The notes beneath the pieces are model-generated. The model was given only the letters and a program-made list of their open reading frames with translations. It was not told where the DNA came from and made no database searches. DNA of 22,065 nucleotides from DASSKP01 sp035695045 (GTDB lineage Bacteria > Actinomycetota > Actinomycetes > JAFAQI01): assembly GCA_035695045.1 (NCBI GenBank), contig DASSEX010000083.1, positions 1-22,065 on the forward strand, given 5' to 3'. The position numbers were made by a program, and so were the translations under genes. How positions within the stretch are numbered: position 1 is the first letter of the stretch; each line of letters begins with the position of its first letter. Below are positions 8,182-15,159 of the stretch, in pieces.

Positions 8182-9264
8182 TCAGTCGAACGTGATGACC
8201 TGACGGATGGCCTCGCCGGCCTTCATCACCTCGAACGCGTCGTTGACGTCGTCGAGCTTGAGCCGGCGGGTGATCATGCCGTCGAGGTCGATCCGACCGG
8301 CGCGCCACAGACCGATCAGCCGCGGGAAGTCGCGCTGGATGTTTGCCGATCCGTAGTAGCTGCCGCGCAGGTTCTTCTCGTTGTAGAAGAGATCGAACGA
8401 GCTGAGCTGCACCATGTCGTCGGCGCGACCGACACCCACGACGACGGTCGTCCCGCCGCGCCGGGTGGCGTCGTACGCCGCCTTGATGGTGTCGCTCCGG
8501 CCGACGACCTCGAAGCCGTAGTCGAAACCGGCACCGCCGGTCAGCTCGCGCATCGCCTGCGGAAGGTCCGAAGGGGTGACCGCGTGCGTGGCGCCGAACT
8601 TGCGCGCCCAGTCGAGCTTCTGCTCGACCATGTCGACCGCGACGATCACCGCCGCACCCGCGGCACGGGCACCTTGGATCGCGCTGATGCCGACGCCTCC
8701 GCATCCGATGACGACGACAGAGGAGCCGGGCTCGACCTTCGCCGCGTTGATCGCCGCACCGACGCCGGTCATGACACCGCAGCCGAGCAGCGACGCGACG
8801 TCCAGCGGGACGTCCTTGTCGATCTTGATGGCGCCCTGCTCGAGGACGATGAGCTCCTCGGCGAACGTGCCGGCACCGGCCATGCCGAACACGGGCGTCG
8901 TGCCCATGATGAAGTGCGCGTCGCTGAACGCGTTGAGCATGTAGGCCATGCAGAGCTGTGGCTGACCGTTGACGCAGTCCCTGCACGCGCCGCACTGAGG
9001 CGACCAGCAGACCACGACGTGGTCGCCCTCCGACAGACCGGTGACACCCGCGCCGACCTCGACGACCTCACCCGCGCCTTCGTGGCCGAGGACCGCTGGT
9101 ACGGCGACCGGGATCGTGCCGGTCATCGCAGAGAGGTCGGAGTGGCAGACACCGGTCGCGCGAATCTTGATGCGCACCTTGCCGGCGCCGACGGGTGTGC
9201 TGGTGATGTCGTCGCGCACCTCGAGTGCGTCGTCGCCGACCTGGTGCAGGATCGCGGCCTTCAC
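8182..9264 (-). CDS. Zinc-dependent alcohol dehydrogenase (medium-chain family)
   Basis: A 360-residue medium-chain dehydrogenase with both zinc sites. Catalytic zinc ligands are C40 and H61, with E62 in GHEGAGE. The structural zinc lobe is C91, C94, C97 and C105. The NAD-binding loop is GCGGVG at 187-192, followed by D211, which suggests NAD rather than NADP. The GCGVMTGVGAA segment at 161-171 and the overall form match class III-like and NDMA/mycothiol-type dehydrogenases of actinobacteria. The GTG at 9264 is chosen because GGAGG sits 7 bases upstream and the protein begins at the usual KAAIL strand; it overlaps the ferredoxin stop as GTGA. A longer start at 9303 would run back into the ferredoxin gene. 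The likely reaction is alcohol-to-aldehyde oxidation of a pathway intermediate. Confidence 0.9.
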   Translation of the reverse strand: MKAAILHQVGDDALEVRDDITSTPVGAGKVRIKIRATGVCHSDLSAMTGTIPVAVPAVLGHEGAGEVVEVGAGVTGLSEGDHVVVCWSPQCGACRDCVNGQPQLCMAYMLNAFSDAHFIMGTTPVFGMAGAGTFAEELIVLEQGAIKIDKDVPLDVASLLGCGVMTGVGAAINAAKVEPGSSVVVIGCGGVGISAIQGARAAGAAVIVAVDMVEQKLDWARKFGATHAVTPSDLPQAMRELTGGAGFDYGFEVVGRSDTIKAAYDATRRGGTTVVVGVGRADDMVQLSSFDLFYNEKNLRGSYYGSANIQRDFPRLIGLWRAGRIDLDGMITRRLKLDDVNDAFEVMKAGEAIRQVITFD

Positions 9265-9461
9265 TCGTCGACCTCCTTGAGCGCGAGCGCGCGTTTGGGA
9301 CACGAGTCGACGGCCTCACGGACCTTGTCGAGCTTGTCGTCCGGGGGGTACTCCTCGTGCAGGTGCAGGTTGTCGTCGTCGTCGACTTCGAACACCTCGG
9401 GAAGGATCCCGACGCAGACGGCATTGGCTTCGCATTCGTCGTAGTCCACGACGATCTTCAT
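9261..9461 (-). CDS. [3Fe-4S] single-cluster ferredoxin
   Basis: A 66-residue acidic ferredoxin of the type that serves actinobacterial cytochromes P450. Cluster ligands are C10, C16 (spacing CX5C) and C54, followed by P55. The residue that would be the fourth cysteine of a 4Fe-4S cluster is absent, consistent with a [3Fe-4S] cluster. It passes electrons in the cytoplasm from a reductase to an oxygenase; the P450 at 17275-18501 in this window is a candidate partner. The ATG at 9461 gives the typical MKIVVD start; an upstream GTG at 9560 would add 33 unrelated residues across the promoter region. It is the first gene of the five-gene operon, and its stop overlaps the dehydrogenase start by 4 bases. 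A KstR-type box lies 18 bases upstream of its start. Confidence 0.9.
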   Translation of the reverse strand: MKIVVDYDECEANAVCVGILPEVFEVDDDDNLHLHEEYPPDDKLDKVREAVDSCPKRALALKEVDE

Positions 9462-9478
9462 CCGGCCCACCGCGGCAG

Positions 9479-9492
9479 TAGAACACGTTCCA
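9479..9492. promoter_or_regulatory. KstR-type operator box, TAGAACACGTTCCA
   Basis: The 14 bases fit the published mycobacterial KstR pattern TnnAACnnGTTnnA at every fixed position, and form an inverted repeat with one mismatch (TAGAAC/GTTCCA). The box lies 17 bases upstream of the ferredoxin ATG, where a repressor would block transcription. Other TetR-family repressors use similar boxes, so the regulator is inferred. Confidence 0.55.
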
Positions 9493-9524
9493 ACATTGCC
9501 CAGCAAGGGCGGGGTCGCGGTTTT

Positions 9525-9538
9525 CTGACGGGTCGTCA
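9525..9538. promoter_or_regulatory. Palindromic operator CTGACGGGTCGTCA, shared with 15174-15188
   Basis: TGACG and CGTCA flank GGT as a perfect 5-base inverted repeat. On the opposite strand the 14 bases read TGACGACCCGTCAG, identical to a site between the amidohydrolase and sialidase-like genes. It lies immediately upstream of a TATTGT -10 candidate (9539-9544) for the crotonase gene, and about 63 bases upstream of the ferredoxin start, so it could control either or both. A TetR-family dimer is the likeliest type of binder (inference). Confidence 0.6.
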
Positions 9539-9577
9539 TATTGTCCGTCGTGGGGACCACGCGGAGGAAAACAGAGC

Positions 9578-10408
9578 ATGGTGCGGATGGAGCCCGCCGA
9601 GCCGGAGTCCGACTGGATGCTCCGGCTCTCCGTCGACGACGGCATCGCCACGCTGACCGTCGACCGTCCGGACAAGCTGAACGCGTGGTCCTGGGAGGCC
9701 TCCCGCCAGCTCGGCAAGCGGGCCGACGAGATCCGCTTCGACGACACCGTGCGCGTCGTGGTCCTGCGCGCCGAGGGCCGCGCGTTCTGCGCAGGGGTCG
9801 ACCTGGGCATGCCGGAGGACCGCGTCACCGGCCGGTCGCCCGCGGAGAAGGTCCGCAACTACTACGAAGGCATCCGCTGGGTGCACGAACGGTTCCACGC
9901 GTTCAGCGACCTGCCGCAACCGATCGTCGCGGCGGTGCACGGCTACTGCCTGGGCTTCGGCTTCGAGCTCGCGTTGATGTGCGACATCCGCGTCGCATCC
10001 GACGACGCCGTCTTCGCGCTGCCGGAGGCCACGGTCGGAGTCGGCGTCGACGCGGGTGGCGATCTTCGCCTTGCCCGTGAGGTCGGCGCCGGCTGGGCCA
10101 AGCTGCTCGCCCTGACCGGCCGTCGCATCGACGCCGCGACCGCCGAGCGGCTCGGCATCGTGCAGTCGGTCACGACCCGAGAGCAGCTCGACGAGACCGC
10201 CTATGGCATCGCCCGCGAGATCCGCGACAACGCACCACTCGCGGTGCAGAGCATCAAGCGCACGATCAACGCTTTCGCGGACCACGGCCTCGCCGAGGCG
10301 CTGCGTTTCGAAGCGATGAGCTCGTCGGTCGAGTTCGTCTCGGAGGACATGCCGAAGGGCTACGCCGCGAAGGCGGCGAGGCAACCGGTGAACTTCGAGG
10401 GCAAGTAG
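9578..10408 (+). CDS. Enoyl-CoA hydratase/isomerase (crotonase) family protein
   Basis: A 276-residue crotonase-fold enzyme. The oxyanion-hole segments are AFCAGVDL (69-76) and HGYCLGFGFELA (121-132). Both residues matching the two catalytic glutamates of classical hydratases are present: E130 in FGFELA and E150 in LPEATVG. The usual PGAGG segment after the second glutamate is VDAGG. The expected role is hydration or isomerisation of an acyl-CoA in beta-oxidation-like degradation; other crotonase reactions are possible. The ATG at 9578 follows GGAGG at 9563-9567 by 10 bases, slightly long. It is divergent from the ferredoxin operon, and its promoter region holds the shared palindrome. Four bases separate its stop from the SDR gene, so they form one operon. 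Confidence 0.9.
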   Translation: MVRMEPAEPESDWMLRLSVDDGIATLTVDRPDKLNAWSWEASRQLGKRADEIRFDDTVRVVVLRAEGRAFCAGVDLGMPEDRVTGRSPAEKVRNYYEGIRWVHERFHAFSDLPQPIVAAVHGYCLGFGFELALMCDIRVASDDAVFALPEATVGVGVDAGGDLRLAREVGAGWAKLLALTGRRIDAATAERLGIVQSVTTREQLDETAYGIAREIRDNAPLAVQSIKRTINAFADHGLAEALRFEAMSSSVEFVSEDMPKGYAAKAARQPVNFEGK

Positions 10409-10412
10409 CCCC

Positions 10413-11273
10413 ATGCCCCTGCCGCCCCCGCCTCCAGTGGGCACGCGCATGCTGCCGGCGGGCACGTATGCCGGCCGGGCGGTGCTGGTCACCGGTGGAG
10501 GCACCGGTCTCGGCAAGGCGGTCGCCGTCGAGTTCGGCCGGCTCGGCGCGGCCGTTGCCGTCGCCAGCCGCAACGCCGAGCACCGCGATGCCGGCGTCAG
10601 CGCCGTCGAAGCCGTGGGTGCGCAAGCCGTCGGCATCGAGCTCGATGTCCGCGAACCCGACTCCATCGCCGCGGCTTTCGACACGGCGGAGGCCGAGCTC
10701 GGCACGCCGGTGTCGGTGCTCGTCAACAACGCTGCGGCGAACTTCCCCGTCGCTGCCGCCGAGCTCTCCCCCAACGGCTGGCGTGCCGTCGAGCGGATCG
10801 TGCTCGACGGCACGTTATTCTGCTCGCAGGAGCTGCACCGTCGCGCGGTCGGCACCGGTACCGCGGCCACTGTCGTCAACATCGTCACCACAGCTGCAAT
10901 GACGGGCGGCCCCGGCATGGCCCACTCCGCCGCTGCGAAGGCCGGTGTCATCAGCCTCACGAAGTCGCTGGCCGTCGAGTGGGCCGTCGACGGCATCCGC
11001 GTGAACGCGGTCGCCCCGGGACTGTTCCCGCACGACGACATGCCGGAGGCGCTGCGGGCCGCACGCGACGAGCGGGTCGATGCCCGGCGTCAGCCCGCCG
11101 GTCGGGTGGGCGAGCCGCACGAGCTCGGCTGGGCGGTCACCTGGCTCGCGTCGCCGTACGCGTCCTTCGTCACCGGGCACGTGCTCGTGGTCGACGGCGG
11201 CAACTGGCTGCGCCGCGACTTCGCCATGCCCGAGGTCACGCCGATCACGGAGCAGCTGCCCCGCCGGACCTAG
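10413..11273 (+). CDS. SDR-family reductase, 2,4-dienoyl-CoA reductase-like
   Basis: A 286-residue short-chain dehydrogenase. The nucleotide-binding motif is TGGGTGLG at 27-34, and NNAAANF at 104-110 is close to the NNAAGNF of 2,4-dienoyl-CoA reductases. The usual YXXXK motif is replaced by HSAAAKAG, in which lysine remains but tyrosine is absent, as in the dienoyl-CoA reductase branch. The end carries VDGGNWL. The likely reaction is NADPH-dependent reduction of a 2,4-dienoyl-CoA during degradation of an unsaturated acyl chain, which fits the crotonase gene 4 bases upstream. The ATG at 10413 is used; ATG 10449 is a possible shorter start because the first 12 residues are proline-rich and not conserved. 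Other acyl-CoA SDRs remain possible. Confidence 0.87.
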   Translation: MPLPPPPPVGTRMLPAGTYAGRAVLVTGGGTGLGKAVAVEFGRLGAAVAVASRNAEHRDAGVSAVEAVGAQAVGIELDVREPDSIAAAFDTAEAELGTPVSVLVNNAAANFPVAAAELSPNGWRAVERIVLDGTLFCSQELHRRAVGTGTAATVVNIVTTAAMTGGPGMAHSAAAKAGVISLTKSLAVEWAVDGIRVNAVAPGLFPHDDMPEALRAARDERVDARRQPAGRVGEPHELGWAVTWLASPYASFVTGHVLVVDGGNWLRRDFAMPEVTPITEQLPRRT

Positions 11274-11323
11274 TTGGCTCACCCTTACACGGATCCATGT
11301 CAACGTGGGTTATGCTGTGGTCA

Positions 11324-11359
11324 CCGGGTGTGCCGTTACCCCCGTGGCGGCACACCCGG
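11324..11359. repeat. Perfect 12-base inverted repeat with 12-base loop
   Basis: CCGGGTGTGCCG at 11324-11335 is matched exactly by CGGCACACCCGG at 11348-11359. It lies between the SDR stop and the MerR-type gene. It could be a terminator of the crotonase-SDR operon, although no T tract follows, or an operator in front of the regulator. Confidence 0.6.
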
Positions 11360-11392
11360 CCTCACTCCCCCGTAGCGCGTCCCGATCCGACG

Positions 11393-11398
11393 CATAAT
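11393..11398 (+). promoter_or_regulatory. -10 element CATAAT upstream of the MerR-type regulator
   Basis: CATAAT differs from TATAAT at one base and stands out in this GC-rich stretch. It gives a predicted transcription start near 11405, about 25 bases before the GTG. No convincing -35 hexamer is seen, so an activator may be needed. GGGGAGGAG just before the start provides ribosome binding. Confidence 0.4.
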
Positions 11399-11429
11399 CA
11401 TCGACGGGTTCCATCGGGGAGGAGCAACC

Positions 11430-12194
11430 GTGACAGCCGCGTCCGGCGGGGGAAACAGCAGTGCTGGCGGCGTCGACTGGCCGATCACTCTCGAAGAGCT
11501 TGCCGATCTCGTCGGCATGACCGCGCGCAACATCCGCGCCCACCAGTCCCGCGGCCTGCTGCCGCCGCCCGAGCGCAACGGCCGCCTCGCCTTCTACGGT
11601 CCCTCCCACGAGCACGCTCTGCGCCGGATCCAGGAGCTGCAGGAGCGCGGCTACAACCTCGCCGCCATCTCCGCCCTCCTCGCCCAGGACGGCGACGACC
11701 GCACCGCGCTCGCCCGGCTCGTCCTCGCGCCACTGCTCGAGTCGGACGAGATCGAGCTGACGCGCGAGCAGCTCACGTCGATGTTCGACGTGCAGCGCGA
11801 CACCGAGCGACTTGCCGCGGCGCTCGAGACCGGGCTGCTGGTCGAGCTCGGCGACGACCGCTACCTGATGCCGAGCCGCCACGTGCTCGAGGCGGCGCGC
11901 GACCTCACCCAGGTCGGCATGCCGGTCCTCAGCCTCTACGACATGCAGCTCGCCGTCACGACGGCGACGCAGGACCTCGCCCGGCGATTTGTCGAGACCT
12001 GCCTCGACTGCGCTCTCGAGCCGTACGACGGCGCACCGCCGCCCGACCGATGGGACGAGGTGCGCGAACGCTTCGACCGGCTCCAGCGGTTGACCGCCAG
12101 CGTGCTGATCGCGACGTTCGCGATGAACGTCCGCCGCGCGACCGAGGCCTTGCTGGCCGAGCGCGACCAACGTGCGGAGCGCGACTCCGGCTAG
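11430..12194 (+). CDS. MerR-type transcriptional regulator
   Basis: A 254-residue protein with a MerR-type winged helix-turn-helix at about 18-85: LEELADLVGMTARNIRAH, then SRGLLPPPERNGRLAFYG, then a helix with RRIQELQERGYNLAAIS. The C-terminal ~165 residues are helical and match no effector domain I know; no cysteine pattern for metal binding is seen there. The GTG at 11430 has a strong GGGGAGGAG ribosome binding site. It follows the crotonase-SDR operon on the same strand and converges on the amidohydrolase gene with a 4-base overlap of coding ends. A local regulator of the surrounding catabolic genes is plausible but not shown. The shared TGACG-N3-CGTCA palindrome is not the usual MerR operator shape (long spacing between -35 and -10). 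Confidence 0.88.
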   Translation: MTAASGGGNSSAGGVDWPITLEELADLVGMTARNIRAHQSRGLLPPPERNGRLAFYGPSHEHALRRIQELQERGYNLAAISALLAQDGDDRTALARLVLAPLLESDEIELTREQLTSMFDVQRDTERLAAALETGLLVELGDDRYLMPSRHVLEAARDLTQVGMPVLSLYDMQLAVTTATQDLARRFVETCLDCALEPYDGAPPPDRWDEVRERFDRLQRLTASVLIATFAMNVRRATEALLAERDQRAERDSG

Positions 12195-13918
12195 CTCGTC
12201 GGGACCGTCACCGTGTCGCGGCCGGAGCGCAGCAGCGTGCCCGGTCGGCTGCCGGTGGCGACGCCGTCGCGCAACGTCTCGACCCCGTTGACAAGCACCC
12301 GCTTCACGCCGATCGACCCCGCGGTCAGCCGCGGCGCCTCGCCGGGCAGATCGAAGACCAGGCTCGCGTCCTCCGACCCGACCTCCTGCGGATCGAAGAC
12401 GACGACGTCGGCGTGGTAACCCTCGCGGAGGTAGCCGCGGTCCTTCAGCCCGAAGACGTCGGCCTGAGCACCGGTCAGCATCTGCACCGCGCGCTCCAGG
12501 CTGACGAGCTTGCGACCGCGGATCATGTCACCGAGGAAGCGGGTCGGAAAGGGTGCGCCCGCCATCCGGTCGAGATGCGCGCCGGCGTCCGATCCGCCGA
12601 GCATGATGTCGTCCTCCCGCCACGCCTGCTCGCGCAGCGCCCAGGTGTCCGGGTCGCTGTCGGTCGGCATCGGCCAGAGGATCGTCTTCAGCTCGTCGTT
12701 GATGCAGATGTCGACGAGCGCGTCGAACGGCTCCTGCCCGCGCTCGGCGGCGATCTCCTTGACCGTCCGCCCCTTCAGCCCCTCGTTGGCCTCGCTGTAG
12801 GTGTCGCCGATGACGTAGCGGCCGAAGTTGCCGAGCCGGCGGAACACGCCGGCCTCCTTGCTGTTGGCGCGCTCGACCAGATGCGCGCGCACCTCGGGGT
12901 CGCGCAGCTTCTCGATCCGGTCGGGAACAGGGCGGTTGAGGACCTCACCCCAGCCCGGGATCAGCCACAGACCGCAGAAGTTGCGCAGGCTCATGTTCAT
13001 CGGGACGAGCACCGGCATGGTCAGCGCGATCACGCGCCCACCGAGCTCACGCGCGCGCTTCGACGCCTCGAGCTGCCGCGGGATGCGGTCCGGCTCGCGG
13101 GAGTCGATGGTGAGCAGGTTCCAGTTGAGCGAGCGCTTCGCCGCCGCAGACATCTGCGCGAGCAGCTCGACCTCGTCGTCGGCGAACTTGTCGAGACACC
13201 CGGGAACGATGCCCTCGAGGAAAGTCCCCTCGTGCTCACCGACGGCCTGACAGAGCGCGAGCAGCTCCTCCGTGCTCGCCTTGCGGCTCGCGACCGGCTT
13301 GCCCTCGCCGTCGGAGTGCGTCGAGGACAACGTCGTGGAGAACCCGAGCCCGCCGGCCTCGATCGACTCGTGCAGCAACGCGACGATCTGCTTGATCTCG
13401 TCGTCCGTCGCCTCGCGGTCGGTGGCGTCGGCGCCCATGACGTAGCGGCGGATCGCGCAGTGACCGACGAGGAAGCCGGCGTTCAGCGAGAGACCGGACT
13501 GCTCCACGGCGTCGAGATACTCGGCGAAGGTCTCCCAGCCCCACGGCACCCCACCCTCGAGCGCCTCGAGCGGCATGCCTTCGACCTTCTGCATCATCCG
13601 CCGGATGTAGTCGGCGTCCTCGGCCTTGAGCGGCGCGAGCGTGAACCCGCAGTTGCCGCCGAGCACCGTCGTCACGCCGTGCACGTTGCTCGGCGTCATC
13701 ATCGGGTCCCAGAACAGCTGCGCGTCGTAGTGCGTGTGATTGTCGATGAAGCCCGGGGCGACGACCATCCCGGCGGCGTCGTACGTCTCGTTCGCCTCGT
13801 CACTGATGTCACCGAGCGCGGCGATCTTGCCGTCCTTGATGCCCACGTCACCGACGTACGGCGCCGAACCGCTGCCGTCGACGATCGTGGCACCCTTGAT
13901 CAGGTAGTCCAGAGACAC
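12191..13918 (-). CDS. D-aminoacylase/N-acyl-D-amino-acid deacylase-like amidohydrolase
   Basis: A 575-residue amidohydrolase-superfamily enzyme. The N-terminal beta-sandwich strand has VDGSGSAPY, and the metal site begins at NHTHYD (H61, H63, D65). C90 in GGNCGFT is at the metal-bridging cysteine position of D-aminoacylases. GHCAIR has H153, and the late aspartate is D443 in SDAGAH. The family deacylates N-acyl-D-amino acids or opens related cyclic amides; many actinobacterial members have unknown substrates. The GTG at 13918 lies 4 bases after the stop of the upstream amidohydrolase, with GGAAGGG 9 bases before it, so the two are co-translated. Its end overlaps the convergent MerR-type gene by 4 bases. 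Association with a lipid-type catabolic locus is the notable feature. Confidence 0.88.
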   Translation of the reverse strand: MSLDYLIKGATIVDGSGSAPYVGDVGIKDGKIAALGDISDEANETYDAAGMVVAPGFIDNHTHYDAQLFWDPMMTPSNVHGVTTVLGGNCGFTLAPLKAEDADYIRRMMQKVEGMPLEALEGGVPWGWETFAEYLDAVEQSGLSLNAGFLVGHCAIRRYVMGADATDREATDDEIKQIVALLHESIEAGGLGFSTTLSSTHSDGEGKPVASRKASTEELLALCQAVGEHEGTFLEGIVPGCLDKFADDEVELLAQMSAAAKRSLNWNLLTIDSREPDRIPRQLEASKRARELGGRVIALTMPVLVPMNMSLRNFCGLWLIPGWGEVLNRPVPDRIEKLRDPEVRAHLVERANSKEAGVFRRLGNFGRYVIGDTYSEANEGLKGRTVKEIAAERGQEPFDALVDICINDELKTILWPMPTDSDPDTWALREQAWREDDIMLGGSDAGAHLDRMAGAPFPTRFLGDMIRGRKLVSLERAVQMLTGAQADVFGLKDRGYLREGYHADVVVFDPQEVGSEDASLVFDLPGEAPRLTAGSIGVKRVLVNGVETLRDGVATGSRPGTLLRSGRDTVTVPTS

Positions 13919-13922
13919 GTGC

Positions 13923-15152
13923 TCAGCCCTTCCAGCGGCCTTCGGGCGACAGGTCGTACCACTCGATCGCGTTGCCCCGGACGATCTTCTCGACCACGTC
14001 GCGGTCGAGGTGCTTCATCTGCTCCTCGGCGACCGCGCGGGTGTTGGGCCAGGTCGAGTCGGAATGCGGGTAGTCGCTCTCGTAGGCGACGTTGCGCACG
14101 CCGATGTGGTCGAGGTTGAGCAGGCCGTGCGGGTCGTCGAAGAAACAGCCGAGGACGTGCTCGTAGTAGAGCTCGCTCGGCGGCCGGGTCACCTTCTCCG
14201 CAACGCCGCCCCAGCCGCGGTTCTCCTCCCACACGACGTCCGCCCGGTGGATCACGTAGGGAATCCAGCCGATCGAACCCTCGCTGTAGGCGATCTTCAG
14301 GTCGGTGAACCGGTTGAAGATGCCGCTCATCAACCAGTCGACGAGCGAGAAGCACGAGTTGGCGAAGGTCAGCGTCGAGCCGACCGCGGCCGGAGCGTCC
14401 TTCGACGTCGAGGGCATCTGCGACGACGAGCCGATGTGCATGTTGATGACGGTGCCGGTCTCGTTGCACGCCGCGAGGAACGGGTCCCAGTGGTCGGTGT
14501 GCACGCTCGGCAGGTTGAGCCGCGGCGGAATCTCGCTGAAGCAGACCGCGCGCACCCCGCGCTCGGCGTTGCGACGCACCTCCGCGGCCATCAGCTCGGG
14601 GTCCCACAGCGGCACGATGATGAGCGGGATCAGCCGGCCGCCCGACTCCTTGCCGAGCACGTCGACCTGGAAGTCGTTGTAGGCCTTCACGCACTCGAGC
14701 GCGACGTCCTTGTCCTTCGCCTCGTAGAACGTCTGCCCGCAGAACCGCGGAAACGTCGGGAAGCACATCTGCGCGTCGGTCCAGTTGGCGTCCATGTCCT
14801 CCAGACGCTCCTTGACCGACCACGCGCCCTTGCGCATCTGGTCGTAGTTGACCAGCCGCAGGTCCACCTCGTCGCGGTCGAACCCGACCGCTGCGTCGAG
14901 GCGCATCAGCGGCCGCTTGAGGTCTTCGTAGATCCACCAGGCCACGTCGGGGCCGCTTCCAGGCTCGCCCATGTTGACCGTGAGCCGGCCTCCGACGAAC
15001 GTGACGTCGCCCTTGGGCGCGAAGACCACCTTCGGTCCACGCTCCTTCATGGCCGCCGGCAGCCGCTCCTGCCAGAGGTCGGGCGGCTCGACGATGTGGT
15101 CGTCAACCGAGATGATCTTGGGGAACTCGTCGAGCGTCGACTCAGGCGCCAT
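13923..15152 (-). CDS. Amidohydrolase-2 (ACMSD-like) TIM-barrel metal hydrolase
   Basis: A 409-residue amidohydrolase of the ACMSD/amidohydrolase-2 group. The first strand carries SVDDHIVEPP (15-24) instead of the classic HXH, as in the actinobacterial subgroup. Later come NMHIGSSS and, near the end, YESDYPHSDSTWPNT, which carries the conserved acid and histidine. Relatives perform decarboxylation or hydrolysis with one metal ion. The ATG at 15152 is chosen over an upstream in-frame GTG at 15323, because that extension crosses the promoter and the opposing gene. A TAGGCT -10 element ends 7 bases before the ATG and no Shine-Dalgarno sequence is present, so a leaderless message is likely. It is the first gene of a two-gene unit with the D-aminoacylase-like enzyme. 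Confidence 0.88.
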   Translation of the reverse strand: MAPESTLDEFPKIISVDDHIVEPPDLWQERLPAAMKERGPKVVFAPKGDVTFVGGRLTVNMGEPGSGPDVAWWIYEDLKRPLMRLDAAVGFDRDEVDLRLVNYDQMRKGAWSVKERLEDMDANWTDAQMCFPTFPRFCGQTFYEAKDKDVALECVKAYNDFQVDVLGKESGGRLIPLIIVPLWDPELMAAEVRRNAERGVRAVCFSEIPPRLNLPSVHTDHWDPFLAACNETGTVINMHIGSSSQMPSTSKDAPAAVGSTLTFANSCFSLVDWLMSGIFNRFTDLKIAYSEGSIGWIPYVIHRADVVWEENRGWGGVAEKVTRPPSELYYEHVLGCFFDDPHGLLNLDHIGVRNVAYESDYPHSDSTWPNTRAVAEEQMKHLDRDVVEKIVRGNAIEWYDLSPEGRWKG

Positions 15153-15159
15153 GCCGGCG

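Noticed and set aside
7453..9444. A 663-codon open frame on the + strand
   Set aside because: It lies opposite the oxidoreductase, dehydrogenase and ferredoxin genes, which have full family motifs. Its product is rich in D, R, H and V, as expected from the antisense of GC-biased codons.
9261..9461. Missing fourth cysteine in the ferredoxin as a defect
   Set aside because: Three cysteines in the CX5C...CP arrangement are the normal form of actinobacterial [3Fe-4S] ferredoxins that serve P450s.
11297..11314. AACGTGGGTT as a second KstR-type box
   Set aside because: The half-sites are 4 bases apart instead of 2, so it does not fit TnnAACnnGTTnnA.
10979..14119. A 1046-codon open frame on the + strand
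   Set aside because: It runs across the SDR and MerR genes in another frame and antisense to the D-aminoacylase-like gene, with no recognisable domain and an antisense-type composition.
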